A DNA stretch of 26,374 nt, from assembly GCA_900754715.1 (NCBI GenBank), contig CAAEDX010000248.1:1-26374 (forward strand), written 5' to 3'. Position 1 is the stretch's first letter, and each line of letters opens with the position of its first letter. The DNA comes from Erysipelotrichaceae bacterium (GTDB lineage Bacteria; Bacillota_I; Bacilli_A; Erysipelotrichales; Erysipelotrichaceae). This document shows, one piece after another, positions 7,271 through 15,638 of this stretch. The translations under genes and the position numbers were made by a program. The notes beneath the pieces were generated by a model, which did no database searches, was not told the origin of the DNA, and worked only from the letters and a program-made list of their open reading frames with translations.

Positions 7271-7299
7271 ATTTTACTCCATTTTGATAACACTTACAA
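7271..7299 (-). promoter_or_regulatory. Sigma-A promoter of ptsH
   Basis: TTGTAA (7299-7294), a 17-bp spacer and TAAAAT (7276-7271). I see no terminator between the DUF523 gene and this promoter, so some readthrough into ptsH is possible. Confidence 0.75.
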
Positions 7300-7326
7300 T
7301 GGGTTTTCTCTTTTTTTTATCGTTTT

Positions 7327-7776
7327 TCAGCATTTTCCAGCCAGCAGACTTTTCAGCTGTGCTTTCGCTTCAGTATCCACTGCCATGATCCCTTCCTGCT
7401 TCAACAGATGCGCGAATATGCCCGAACCGCTGATGAGCGTTCCGCTGAAGGTGCCATCATATACATGCCGGACCCCACAGCTGGGGCTGCGCGCCTGCAG
7501 GATCGCCAGCTGCGCCCCGAAACGCCTGACGCTTTCCAGCTCGATGCGCGCGCCGCGCCGGTATGCGTCATCACAGCTGATCCCTTTTGCCGTACACACT
7601 TTGCCATCGACGATCTCACAAGGATCTCTGGGGACAGGCAGGCCTCCGCGCACCTCCGGACAGACCGCGATGACTTCATGTGCCTGCAGCAGTTTGTTCA
7701 GTTTAGGATCAAAGTTATTTCCGCCATTGTATTTGCAATTGCCGCCCAGCAGGCAGCGGCTGACCGCGATCTTCAT
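7327..7776 (-). CDS. DUF523 family protein
   Basis: Small cytosolic protein (149 aa) of the DUF523 family; its biochemical role is not established. The family signature is clear: 'SRCLLGGNCKYNGG' at residues 6-19 with Cys8 and Cys14, 'VCPEVRGGLPVPR' near 38-50, and 'SPSCG' near 96-100. The conserved cysteines suggest metal or cluster binding or a redox role. Its start overlaps the stop of the alpha/beta hydrolase gene in ATGA, so the two are translated together. No terminator is visible after its stop codon. Confidence 0.88.
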   Translation of the reverse strand: MKIAVSRCLLGGNCKYNGGNNFDPKLNKLLQAHEVIAVCPEVRGGLPVPRDPCEIVDGKVCTAKGISCDDAYRRGARIELESVRRFGAQLAILQARSPSCGVRHVYDGTFSGTLISGSGIFAHLLKQEGIMAVDTEAKAQLKSLLAGKC

Positions 7777-8441
7777 CGGCGCACCTCAAAGAATTCATCG
7801 CATAGTCCTGCCAGCATATCATTTCCGGCCACGTAGCTCGTATGATCCTCATGATCCAGGATGAACAGATGGCTGTCTGGGATACAGGCGGCCATCTCTC
7901 TGGTGTGCGCTTCCTCGATGATGTCGTATTGTCCGGCAAGCACACATGTCGGACATTGCACGCGCGAAAGGTCGGCCTGTGTCAGCAGCGGCTCTTCCAG
8001 CATCAGCGTCATGAGCGGATTGCCGCTTCGCTCATATTCCTCACGCATCTCTCTGCGCCCTTCTTCCTTGATGCCGCCAGGATAATAATTGGCGCCGCAC
8101 AGGATCATGCGCCGTACAAGCTGCGGATACCAGATTGCCAGAAACAGCGCGATGATGCCGCCATCACTGAAGCCAAGCAGATTTACTGGTTCCTCAAACA
8201 GCTGAAAGAGCGCCTCGGTCATATCCTGCGCCATATCACTGTAATGATATTCCCGCACTGGCGTGCTTTGTCCATGTCCCCGCGTGTCAAACAGATAGAC
8301 CTGAAAACGGTCTTGCAGTGCGGCGCATAACGTATCAAAGGTCGTATGATCTTCTCCGTTCCCATGCAGCATGACGAGCGGGCTTCCCATCCCATGCACT
8401 TCATAATAGAGATCGACTCCGTTCACATGAATGAATGCCAT
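7773..8441 (-). CDS. Alpha/beta hydrolase
   Basis: Cytosolic serine hydrolase of 222 aa, shorter than the usual 250-280. The family features are present: oxyanion segment HGNG (about 26-29), 'DTRGHGQS' (about 52-59), nucleophile elbow GFSDGG with Ser92, an acidic residue in 'GQYDII', and a C-terminal His in 'DHEDHTSY'. The frame is open from 8471, but ATG 8441 is preferred because GGAGAGGAGG precedes it. The cap region is small. The substrate cannot be predicted; an ester or lactone is likely. The gene is coupled to the DUF523 gene. Confidence 0.88.
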   Translation of the reverse strand: MAFIHVNGVDLYYEVHGMGSPLVMLHGNGEDHTTFDTLCAALQDRFQVYLFDTRGHGQSTPVREYHYSDMAQDMTEALFQLFEEPVNLLGFSDGGIIALFLAIWYPQLVRRMILCGANYYPGGIKEEGRREMREEYERSGNPLMTLMLEEPLLTQADLSRVQCPTCVLAGQYDIIEEAHTREMAACIPDSHLFILDHEDHTSYVAGNDMLAGLCDEFFEVRR

Positions 8442-8461
8442 ATGATCCTCCTCTCCTTTCC

Positions 8462-8470
8462 ATGATACCA
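8462..8470 (-). promoter_or_regulatory. Possible extended -10 promoter for the hydrolase-DUF523 pair
   Basis: The minus strand reads TGGTATCAT, with TATCAT at 8467-8462 placed just after the glgA terminator. The -35 box is weak. Confidence 0.4.
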
Positions 8471-8483
8471 TATCCGGAGGATA

Positions 8484-8510
8484 AAGAAAAAGACGGCCTG
8501 CGCCATCTTT
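8484..8510. terminator. Terminator of the glg operon
   Basis: A 9-bp stem (AAAGATGGC with GCCGTCTTT on the minus strand) with a 4-base loop is followed by T-rich sequence. It lies right after the glgA stop. Confidence 0.82.
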
Positions 8511-8520
8511 TCCAAGGGGG

Positions 8521-9963
8521 TTAATATTTCAACAGTTCATCATACAGCAGCCCATAGGTGACAGCGCTCTTTTCCCAGCTGACATCTGTGTTCATCGCAT
8601 GACGAATCAATGTTGTCCAATCCTCTTTGCGATTGTAATAGACATCGATCGCAAAGTACAGCGTATTGATCAGTTCATCCGAACTGTAGTTGGCAAAGCT
8701 GAAGCCGTTTCCGGTCTTCTCATACTCATTGAACGGCTGCACGGTATCGCGCAAGCCTCCGGTCTCACGCACCAGCGGCAGGGTGCCATAGCGCATGGAG
8801 ATCAGCTGTGAAATGCCGCAAGGCTCGAACAGCGAAGGCATCAGGAACAGATCGCTGCCTGCGTAGATGCGGTGTGCCAGCGACTCATTGTAGCCGCGGT
8901 AGAATACGATCTTGCCCTTGTTGCCATCTTCCAGCTGCCGCATCTTCTCTTCGATCAGCGGCTCACCGCTGCCCAGCACAGCCAGCTGGATCGGTGCAGC
9001 GCACAGCTCATTGAGCTTTTCCATCAACAGATAGAAGCCCTTCTGCCATGTCAGACGGGAAACCACGCCGATGAGCATCACATTAGGATCGACCTGCAGA
9101 CCAAGTTCTTTCTGCAGCGCCATCTTGTTTTCCTTCTTCTGCTTCTCGACATTTACCTTGTTATAGTGATAAGGGATCTCCGGATCATCCATCGGGTTCC
9201 ACATCTCGATATCGATGCCGTTCACGATGCCCCAAAGGTCATACTTGCGCATGTTCAGCACCATTTCCAGATGCTCGCCATACTGCGGCGTCAGGATCTC
9301 CTGAGAATAGCTCGGCGAAACGGTCGTCACCTTGTCAGCATACAGGATACCAGATTTCATGAAGCTGATGCCGCCATCATAGCGCACATTGCCATTGTCA
9401 AACAAATAATAGCCAAGTCCCAGGCAGCTGTCCAGCATCTCTACGCCGAAGTTGCCCTGATACGCCATATTGTGGATCGTATAAACATGACGGATGTTGC
9501 GGTAACGCTCATCGAAGCTGTGCCCTTCTTTGCACATGCAAGGAATCATGCCAGTATGCCAATCATGGCAGTGGATGATCTGCGGCCAGTAATTCAGCTG
9601 ATTGAGCATCTCGATGACGGCCTTCTGGAAATACGCAAAGCGCTCACCGTCATCATCATATCCATACATGGAATCTCTCTCGAAATAGCCCTGATGCTCG
9701 ATGAAATAAAATACGACATTGTTCTTGATGATGGAGAACAGCCGCACCGGCACTTCATGATAATTGATGGAAACTGAATATTCCTTTTCAAAATAGAAGT
9801 CCTGATGATATTTTTCTGCGATTTTCTTATACAGCGGCATGACGACGCGCACTTCATGCCCTTTCTTCACGAGTTCCGGAGCCAGGGAACCGATCACATC
9901 GGCAAGACCGCCGCTCTTGATGAACGGAAGTCCCTCTCCGGCCGCCATTAAGATCGTAGCCAT
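8521..9963 (-). CDS. glgA: Glycogen synthase (ADP-glucose, GT5)
   Basis: Transfers glucose from ADP-glucose to the growing alpha-1,4-glucan in the cytosol. The 480 aa match bacterial GlgA. The N-terminal motif KSGGLADV (Lys16) binds ADP-glucose. 'HCHDWHTG' near 153-160 and 'TVSPSYSQEI' near 238-247 are typical of GT5. In the C-terminal domain 'SRLTWQKG' and 'PSLFEPCGISQLISMRYGTLPLVRETGGLRDTV' carry the nucleotide-binding and catalytic Glu region. It starts within the glgD stop (TAATG) and is last in the operon glgC-glgD-glgA. No glgB or glgP is in view; the pullulanase at the far end may serve debranching. Confidence 0.96.
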   Translation of the reverse strand: MATILMAAGEGLPFIKSGGLADVIGSLAPELVKKGHEVRVVMPLYKKIAEKYHQDFYFEKEYSVSINYHEVPVRLFSIIKNNVVFYFIEHQGYFERDSMYGYDDDGERFAYFQKAVIEMLNQLNYWPQIIHCHDWHTGMIPCMCKEGHSFDERYRNIRHVYTIHNMAYQGNFGVEMLDSCLGLGYYLFDNGNVRYDGGISFMKSGILYADKVTTVSPSYSQEILTPQYGEHLEMVLNMRKYDLWGIVNGIDIEMWNPMDDPEIPYHYNKVNVEKQKKENKMALQKELGLQVDPNVMLIGVVSRLTWQKGFYLLMEKLNELCAAPIQLAVLGSGEPLIEEKMRQLEDGNKGKIVFYRGYNESLAHRIYAGSDLFLMPSLFEPCGISQLISMRYGTLPLVRETGGLRDTVQPFNEYEKTGNGFSFANYSSDELINTLYFAIDVYYNRKEDWTTLIRHAMNTDVSWEKSAVTYGLLYDELLKY

Positions 9964-11078
9964 TAGATTCTGTCTCCTCTCTTGATATATAAAGGATGCT
10001 CGGGCTCACCGATCAGTTCCTTCTTGCGGATCGCCTTGACCTTCTTATCCACGACCGCGCATTTGATGCGCACGTCTTCGCCGATGGTCACGCCCGGCAG
10101 GATGACGCTGTCTTCGACGACCGCGCCCTTCTTGATGACCACACCGCGGCCGATGACAGAATTGCGCACCGTACCTTCGATCTCACAGCCATTGGAGACC
10201 ATGGAATGCACGACCGCCCCGCCGTTGGAATACTGCGTCGGTGCAGAGTCATTGGTCCGCGTATAGATCGGCCATTCTGAGTTGAACAGATCTTTTGCCT
10301 TATCAAAATCCAGCAGCGAGATATTCGCGTCATAATAGCTCTTGAAATCGCTCACGCAAGCGAAGAAGCCGCGCAGCGAGATGCCGCGGATATCCAGTTC
10401 CGGACATTCATCATTGATGATGTCCTTGAACCAATACATCGAGCTCGTGTTGGCCGCCTTCTTCACCAGGGAGATGAACAGCTCCTTGGACAGGATATAC
10501 GTCCCGCAGGAAATGGCGCGGTTCTTGTAATTGCCATGGTTCTGATCGATGGAGAGGACGCCCTTCTGCCGGTTGAGATTGAGCACATCACAGTTGATGA
10601 AGCTCTCCTTGGCATTGTCCACATTCTTATACAGGATGGAGATGTCCGCCCCGCTCTTGATGTGCTGATCGAGCAGTTCCGCATAATCCGCGCGGAAGAT
10701 CATGTTGCTCGCCGTGATGATCACATACGGATCAGGCGCTTCCTCGATGGACTGCATGTTGAACATATACGTACAGATGTCGCTGTTATAGGCGCTGTTC
10801 GCGCTCATGTCCTCCGCGGTCAGGATATGCAGCTTCCCGCGTTTGGAATTGATGTTGTAATGACGTCCTGTGCCCAGATGCTCGATCAGCGAACGCGGGT
10901 TGGCCTTGACATAAACCTGGATGCGGTCCACGCCGCTGTTGCTCAGGTTCGAGATCGGGAAGTCGATCATGCGGTAACGGCCCAAAAAGGAGAATGCGGA
11001 GACCGGACGATAATCCTGCATGCCCTTGACCAGGACATTTGGTCCTTCATAGTTTACGATTCCGAATGCTTCACACAT
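9963..11078 (-). CDS. glgD: Glucose-1-phosphate adenylyltransferase, regulatory subunit
   Basis: GlgC paralogue (371 aa) that in Firmicutes joins GlgC in a hetero-oligomer and raises its activity. The nucleotidyltransferase fold is present ('RYRMIDFPISNLSNSGVDRIQVYV'), but the catalytic GGxGTRL loop is missing: residues 5-18 read FGIVNYEGPNVLVK. This identifies the non-catalytic GlgD subunit. The C-terminal third shows hexapeptide repeats ('SVIGRGVVIKKGAVVEDSVILPG') forming a left-handed beta helix. GAGGAG precedes its start, two bases after the glgC stop, so translation is probably coupled. Confidence 0.93.
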   Translation of the reverse strand: MCEAFGIVNYEGPNVLVKGMQDYRPVSAFSFLGRYRMIDFPISNLSNSGVDRIQVYVKANPRSLIEHLGTGRHYNINSKRGKLHILTAEDMSANSAYNSDICTYMFNMQSIEEAPDPYVIITASNMIFRADYAELLDQHIKSGADISILYKNVDNAKESFINCDVLNLNRQKGVLSIDQNHGNYKNRAISCGTYILSKELFISLVKKAANTSSMYWFKDIINDECPELDIRGISLRGFFACVSDFKSYYDANISLLDFDKAKDLFNSEWPIYTRTNDSAPTQYSNGGAVVHSMVSNGCEIEGTVRNSVIGRGVVIKKGAVVEDSVILPGVTIGEDVRIKCAVVDKKVKAIRKKELIGEPEHPLYIKRGDRI

Positions 11079-11080
11079 AA

Positions 11081-12217
11081 CTATTCACTCCTCACTCTCT
11101 TGCTGATCAGCTCGATCTTCTCGCTGTTGGGATCGCCGACGATCGCGCCGGCATCGATCTTCACGCCGTCAGCCACGATCGCGCGATAGACCTTCGCCCC
11201 TTCGCCGACTTCGGCGTTCGGCATCAGGACCGCTTCTTTGACTTCCGCGTTTTCCCTGATCTTCACGTTGGTAAAGAGCACGGAATCTTCCACGCTTCCT
11301 TCGATGATGCAGCCCTGATTGATATATGCGTTGTGCACCGAACCGGTCTCGCTCACATAGTGCGGCATGGTCGGCACATCTTCGGTATAGATCTTCCATG
11401 ACGGATCGCTGAGATCCAGGTCATTGTTCTTGTCGAGCAGGTCCATATTGGCTTCCCACAGGGAGTCGATCGTGCCGACATCCTTCCAGTAGCCCTTGAA
11501 CTGCCAGGCGAACAGCCGCTTGCCGTCATTGAGCATCGTCGGGATGATGTCCTTTCCGAAGTCATGGTTGGAATCCGGATTCACCATGTCGGCCGTCAGC
11601 ATCTTTCTGAGCAGCTTCCAATTGAAGATGTAGATGCCCATCGAAGCCAGGTTGCTCTTCGGCTGCGCCGGCTTTTCCTCAAATTCGATGATCCGCTCTT
11701 CCTCATCCGTGTTCATGATGCCGAAACGGCTTGCTTCCTTCATCGGCACCGGACGCACAGCAATGGTCACATCGGCATTGCACTCAATGTGGTGTGAGAG
11801 CATCTTGGCATAATCCATCTTGTAAATATGGTCACCGGACAAAATCAGAACATAGTCCGGATCATTGCTGTCGATAAAGTCGATATTCTGAGAGATCGCA
11901 TCGGCAGTTCCGCGGTATACTCCGAAAGCTGTGCCGTCTTTCTCGCGCGGCGGCAGCACATACACACCGCTGTCTCTCGTATCGAGGCCCCAACGCTGAC
12001 CGGCTGCGGCATAAGAGTTCAGGATGACAGACTCATATTGTGTCAGGACCCCGACAACATCGATGTTTGAGTTGGCGCAGTTGCTCAGAGGAAAATCGAT
12101 GATTCGATATTTCCCGCCGAAATACACTGCAGGCTTGGCGTTTTTCTTGGTCAGGTCCAGCAGACGTGTCCCTCGACCTCCGGCAAGTATCATTGCCAGC
12201 ATCTTGTTCTGTTTCAT
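11081..12217 (-). CDS. glgC: Glucose-1-phosphate adenylyltransferase, catalytic subunit
   Basis: Makes ADP-glucose from ATP and glucose-1-phosphate, the committed step of bacterial glycogen synthesis. The 378 aa contain the pyrophosphorylase loop AGGRGTRL (residues 13-20), '[19 protein letters not shown]', '[12 protein letters not shown]' (metal-binding Asp) and '[11 protein letters not shown]' (sugar-phosphate Lys). A C-terminal beta helix follows. AAGAGGGGG precedes the ATG. It is first in glgCDA, behind a promoter with a perfect cre match and a dyad operator. There is no clear terminator between it and the upstream sensor cluster, so some readthrough is possible. Confidence 0.96.
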   Translation of the reverse strand: MKQNKMLAMILAGGRGTRLLDLTKKNAKPAVYFGGKYRIIDFPLSNCANSNIDVVGVLTQYESVILNSYAAAGQRWGLDTRDSGVYVLPPREKDGTAFGVYRGTADAISQNIDFIDSNDPDYVLILSGDHIYKMDYAKMLSHHIECNADVTIAVRPVPMKEASRFGIMNTDEEERIIEFEEKPAQPKSNLASMGIYIFNWKLLRKMLTADMVNPDSNHDFGKDIIPTMLNDGKRLFAWQFKGYWKDVGTIDSLWEANMDLLDKNNDLDLSDPSWKIYTEDVPTMPHYVSETGSVHNAYINQGCIIEGSVEDSVLFTNVKIRENAEVKEAVLMPNAEVGEGAKVYRAIVADGVKIDAGAIVGDPNSEKIELISKRVRSE

Positions 12218-12248
12218 ATTAAACCCCCTCTTTAGGTTTCATACTTTT

Positions 12249-12254
12249 AGTATA
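12249..12254 (-). promoter_or_regulatory. -10 box of the glg operon promoter
   Basis: TATACT (12254-12249) on the minus strand about 30 bases before glgC. The -35 hexamer (CTGGAA at 17-bp spacing) is poor, which suggests dependence on a regulator. Confidence 0.5.
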
Positions 12255-12258
12255 CTAC

Positions 12259-12270
12259 TTTCACGTGAAA
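12259..12270. promoter_or_regulatory. Dyad operator TTTCACGTGAAA in the glgC promoter
   Basis: A perfect 12-bp palindrome lies in the spacer just upstream of the -10 box. Its CG centre resembles LacI-family operators. A related half (TTTCACGAAC) is found at 12291-12300, 32 bp away, about three helical turns. Confidence 0.5.
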
Positions 12271-12303
12271 ATTCCAGCGTTTTAAAGCAGTTTCACGAAC
12301 TTT

Positions 12304-12318
12304 TGTATGCGCTTGCAT
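12304..12318 (-). promoter_or_regulatory. Candidate cre box upstream of glgC
   Basis: The minus strand reads ATGCAAGCGCATACA, matching all 15 positions of the CcpA consensus WTGNAARCGNWWWCA. It is centred about 69 bp upstream of the predicted start, so activation is as likely as repression. Confidence 0.68.
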
Positions 12319-12361
12319 GACTTGACATATTTCGCACTTTCCGCTTTCTCCTGCTCTCTGC

Positions 12362-13654
12362 TCATTTTTTTAAATAAGCGTTGATCCGCCGCTCCAACCT
12401 GATCAGCTCATTCTCGATATCCTGCTGATTATGCACCAATGCAGAAAGCGTCCCATCTGCGCTCTGGATGATCTGCTCCCGTTCTTGTGTCATGCGCACC
12501 GATACGCCCTGGCGCATGACCGTATCGAGCACGTCCATATCGAAAACGCTGGTTCCAGGGATATCCGCTTGCAGCGCCGCGTTGACTTCTTCATCCTGCA
12601 TGATCGAAGGAAGCACCGAAACGCCTTGCGAAACGATCGCAGCTTGCTTCTGATGCTCTGCATCGCCGCTCAGATACCGTATGAACTCCCATGATAGCTT
12701 TTTCTGCGTGCTGCGCGCAGACATCGCGACCATCAGCGTGTCGATAGCCGAAGCATTCACTCCCTGCTCTCCGCTGGGGAAAGGCAGGCATTCCCACTCA
12801 AAGCCAGAAAACTTCTTCACTCGCCATGGATAAGGCATATATGCCCGATAATCGCTGTAATTCATCGGCTGAAACGCCACCTGTCCTTCATCGAACTGCT
12901 GGGTGCTGACCTGATCCTGATCACAGACACCATACAGTTCACGCAAGAACGTTATCGTTTCGATCATCGACACATCGGAAAAGCTGGCCGTATCCGTCTG
13001 TTCATCATAGAAGAGTGCACCGTTGCTGTAGGCTGCCTGCTGCCAGCTAAAGCCGCATGTTCCATACTGATCGACCACACCGTCTCCGTCCGTATCTTTC
13101 GTCACCTTTTCCACGATCCGCAAAAAATCATCCCAGGTCCAATCTTGGTCAGGAATCGCTATTCCTTCTTGCTGCAGTAGCGTCTTGTTCACAAAGATGA
13201 GCTCAGGCACCGATAAATAAGGAAGCGCATACAACGTTCCATCTTGGCGGCATGTCTGCAGCGATGCCGGGTAATACGCCTCTTCCTGAAATGCCGCATC
13301 AGCCCGAGCAAAGTCATCCAACGGCTGTAAGGCATGAGTGGAAGCCAGCGTGGAAAAATATTCACTGGGCACGAACAAAATGTCCGGCAGATCATCACGC
13401 AGGATACACTGCGCGATCCATTCCTCATACTCATCCTTCGGAATACCGCTCTCATATTCGATCTGAACGCCAGGATGCGTTTCAGCAAAGGCGGCGATTG
13501 CTTCATCCAGCAAGCTGTAACTGTCTGCTTCCGGCACATCCCAGTTGCTGCCGGAAAACACTGCGATCCGCAGCACCGGTGTCCGCGAACCGAAATAAAG
13601 CATGCTCAAGACAGTCGCAGCGGTAAGCGCGATGATCAGCCAACGCCTTCTCAT
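12362..13654 (-). CDS. Family 1 extracellular solute-binding protein, membrane-anchored
   Basis: Sugar-binding protein of the CUT1 ABC type, 430 aa. The N-terminus 'MRRRWLIIALTAATVLSMLYFG' is one hydrophobic segment without a lipobox Cys, so it is likely held by an uncleaved anchor rather than lipidated. Typical features follow: 'IEYESGIPKDEYEEWI', 'LPDILFVPSEYF', 'LYALPYLSVPELIFVNKTLL', 'WTWDDFLRIVEKV', and a Ca-like loop DTDGDGVVDQYG. The ATG at 13654 overlaps the response-regulator stop (ATGA); a longer frame to 13699 is less likely. No ABC permease or ATPase is next to it, so a receptor role together with the kinase is inferred. Confidence 0.88.
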   Translation of the reverse strand: MRRRWLIIALTAATVLSMLYFGSRTPVLRIAVFSGSNWDVPEADSYSLLDEAIAAFAETHPGVQIEYESGIPKDEYEEWIAQCILRDDLPDILFVPSEYFSTLASTHALQPLDDFARADAAFQEEAYYPASLQTCRQDGTLYALPYLSVPELIFVNKTLLQQEGIAIPDQDWTWDDFLRIVEKVTKDTDGDGVVDQYGTCGFSWQQAAYSNGALFYDEQTDTASFSDVSMIETITFLRELYGVCDQDQVSTQQFDEGQVAFQPMNYSDYRAYMPYPWRVKKFSGFEWECLPFPSGEQGVNASAIDTLMVAMSARSTQKKLSWEFIRYLSGDAEHQKQAAIVSQGVSVLPSIMQDEEVNAALQADIPGTSVFDMDVLDTVMRQGVSVRMTQEREQIIQSADGTLSALVHNQQDIENELIRLERRINAYLKK

Positions 13655-14325
13655 GTCTGTGATCCCCGGCGTACCAGCCGCTGATTCTGAAGCGCCCATA
13701 TGGCCAGCTGAGTGCGGTCGCGCAGTGAAAGCTTATCCAAGATCACACTGATATAATTACGCACCGTTCCTTCGGTAAATGCCAGCTCTGCGGCAATCTC
13801 GCGGTTGGAGAGACCGTTGCCTACCTTGGCGATGATGCGCCATTCCGTGCGTGAAAGATGCTGCAGCTCATCGGCCGCGGTCTCACTTTCCACCTGGTTT
13901 TTCGCCATGTCGGAAAACATGCGCATCGCCTTGATGGCGATATCAGGATGGATGACCCCGCCGCCAGAAACGACCGTCACGATCGCCTGATGCAGCTCAT
14001 CCAGCGAAACCCCCTTCAGCAGATAGCTGCTCGCGCCATATTTCAATGCGTCATAAATGTAATCATCGTCATCGAATGTGGTCAGCACGATGACCTGGAT
14101 ATCCGGGTAGCGTTCTTTGACCTCTTTTGTACACTGCACACCGTTCATCTGCGGCATGCGCACATCCATCAAGATCACATCCGGACGACAGGATGGGATC
14201 AGGTTCAGCACCTCTTCCCCATCCGCCGCCAGACCAGCGATCTCAATATCATCTTGTGAACTAAGCAGGATCTTCAAGCTCTCTCTGAGCAGTTCCTGAT
14301 CATCCGCGATCATCACCTTGATCAT
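13651..14325 (-). CDS. NarL/FixJ-type response regulator
   Basis: Two-component response regulator, 224 aa. The receiver domain (1-120) has the acidic pocket at Asp8-Asp9, the phosphorylation site Asp54 in 'VILMDVRMP', Thr in 'VLTTF', and Lys in 'YLLKG'. The C-terminal LuxR helix-turn-helix (about 150-215) has 'LSRTEWRIIAKVGNGLSNRE' and 'TEGTVRNYISVILDKL'. It overlaps the kinase gene upstream and the binding-protein gene downstream by ATGA at both ends, which makes the kinase its partner. Its DNA targets are unknown; glgC, the PTS operon and its own promoter are the nearest candidates. Confidence 0.94.
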   Translation of the reverse strand: MIKVMIADDQELLRESLKILLSSQDDIEIAGLAADGEEVLNLIPSCRPDVILMDVRMPQMNGVQCTKEVKERYPDIQVIVLTTFDDDDYIYDALKYGASSYLLKGVSLDELHQAIVTVVSGGGVIHPDIAIKAMRMFSDMAKNQVESETAADELQHLSRTEWRIIAKVGNGLSNREIAAELAFTEGTVRNYISVILDKLSLRDRTQLAIWALQNQRLVRRGSQT

Positions 14326-15638
14326 ATCCGTTCATCCTCCTTTCTCAGCGGCAGCTCGACCAGCACTTCAAAACCGTCTCTGCCATAAAAACGTACATTG
14401 CCATTAAGCAATGCGATGCGCTCTTTCATATGATGCAGTCCAAAGCCCTCCTGAATATCCACGCACCCCTTGCCATCATCTTCAATGATCAGGATGAGAG
14501 AATCTTGGTCTTTGCCAAAGGAAATGTAAATGCGGCTGGCATGCCCATGCCGGACACTGTTGGTCATGCACTCCTGCACGATCCGATAGATCGTATCTTC
14601 TTCATCCGGCTGAAAGTCCAGCGAATCCAAATGACAGACATAGCTGACCTTGACCCCGCTCGAGCGCATGAACTCTTCGATCATCGTTTCCAGCGCCCCC
14701 TTGAGCGTGTGATTTTCCAACGCATCTGGACGCAGCTTGCGCACGGAACGCCGTACATCCTTCAATCCTTCTCGGGCCGTAGCAGACAAGATATCCAGCT
14801 GCTTTATCGCCATGTCTGGATCGCGCTGCAACAGTGTCTTGGCCGCATCGATGCCGGTGGACAATCCGGTCAGCGTATGCCCCAGCGTATCGTGGATCTC
14901 ACGAGCCAAGCGGTTGCGTTCCCGCGTCTCGCCCATCTTCTCTCTGACATCCGCCACCTCTTCCAGCTGATGGTTGAGGATACGCAGCTCATCATTGATC
15001 TGCCGCATCTGCGCGCTTTCCAGCATCTGATCCTGGATCAGGAACAAGATATACACCAGAAACAAGATGAGCACCAGCGCGGCCAGCGCGGCAGACAGCC
15101 CTTGGAAAAGCGCTGCGGTCTGCGACGTATACGGGTACAGATAACTTTCAAATGAGGTGACCGGCACGAGCGTGCTTGCGACATGATCATTGGTGCACAG
15201 AAAGAGGATGACCAGGATGATGATGCCGATGCCGCGGTTTTTCCGGTCTCTGGTCAGTGTCAGCATATTGGCCGCTACCAGCAGGAACAGCTGATTGCCG
15301 GCAAAGCTCGTCAGCCGCAGCAACGCCAGGCAAAAGAAGCTTTCCAGCAGCAGGAACGCCAGAGCGCTCCATGGCCTTTCCCGCACATGACCGCGCAGCT
15401 GCATGATGCCCAGCAGCAGCGGATACAGCAGCAGCGTACCGCCCAAGATCAGTGTGGCCGGCAGCGGGATCACCTCTGCCTGTCTAAGGAAATCCGCCGC
15501 CTCATACCGCTGCCGGATAAGATCTGTCGTATAAAAGAAGAATACGGCCAAAAACAGCAGCTGCAAGAAACAGATGCCGCATAACAGCGCATAAGCAATG
15601 CGCAGCCGCAAGCCGCTGTCTGCGATCAGCGTTTTCAT
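14322..15638 (-). CDS. HisKA_3-type sensor histidine kinase with a multi-pass membrane domain
   Basis: Sensor kinase of the NarL/DesK class, 438 aa. The first 200 residues hold about six hydrophobic segments (roughly 13-38, 58-80, 90-110, 114-128, 136-150, 178-201) and a loop at about 151-177 that may be outside the cell. A short coiled coil (205-240) leads to the dimerisation box with His249 in 'RLAREIHDTLGHTL'. The ATPase domain has the N-box region 'VQECMTNSVRHGHAS' and G-boxes 'EDDGKGC' and 'GFGLHHMKERI'. ATG 15638 is chosen: GGAGGG is nine bases upstream and it overlaps the preceding stop as TGATG. The kinase lacks a large sensing domain, so the neighbouring binding proteins may supply the signal. 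Confidence 0.93.
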   Translation of the reverse strand: MKTLIADSGLRLRIAYALLCGICFLQLLFLAVFFFYTTDLIRQRYEAADFLRQAEVIPLPATLILGGTLLLYPLLLGIMQLRGHVRERPWSALAFLLLESFFCLALLRLTSFAGNQLFLLVAANMLTLTRDRKNRGIGIIILVILFLCTNDHVASTLVPVTSFESYLYPYTSQTAALFQGLSAALAALVLILFLVYILFLIQDQMLESAQMRQINDELRILNHQLEEVADVREKMGETRERNRLAREIHDTLGHTLTGLSTGIDAAKTLLQRDPDMAIKQLDILSATAREGLKDVRRSVRKLRPDALENHTLKGALETMIEEFMRSSGVKVSYVCHLDSLDFQPDEEDTIYRIVQECMTNSVRHGHASRIYISFGKDQDSLILIIEDDGKGCVDIQEGFGLHHMKERIALLNGNVRFYGRDGFEVLVELPLRKEDERI

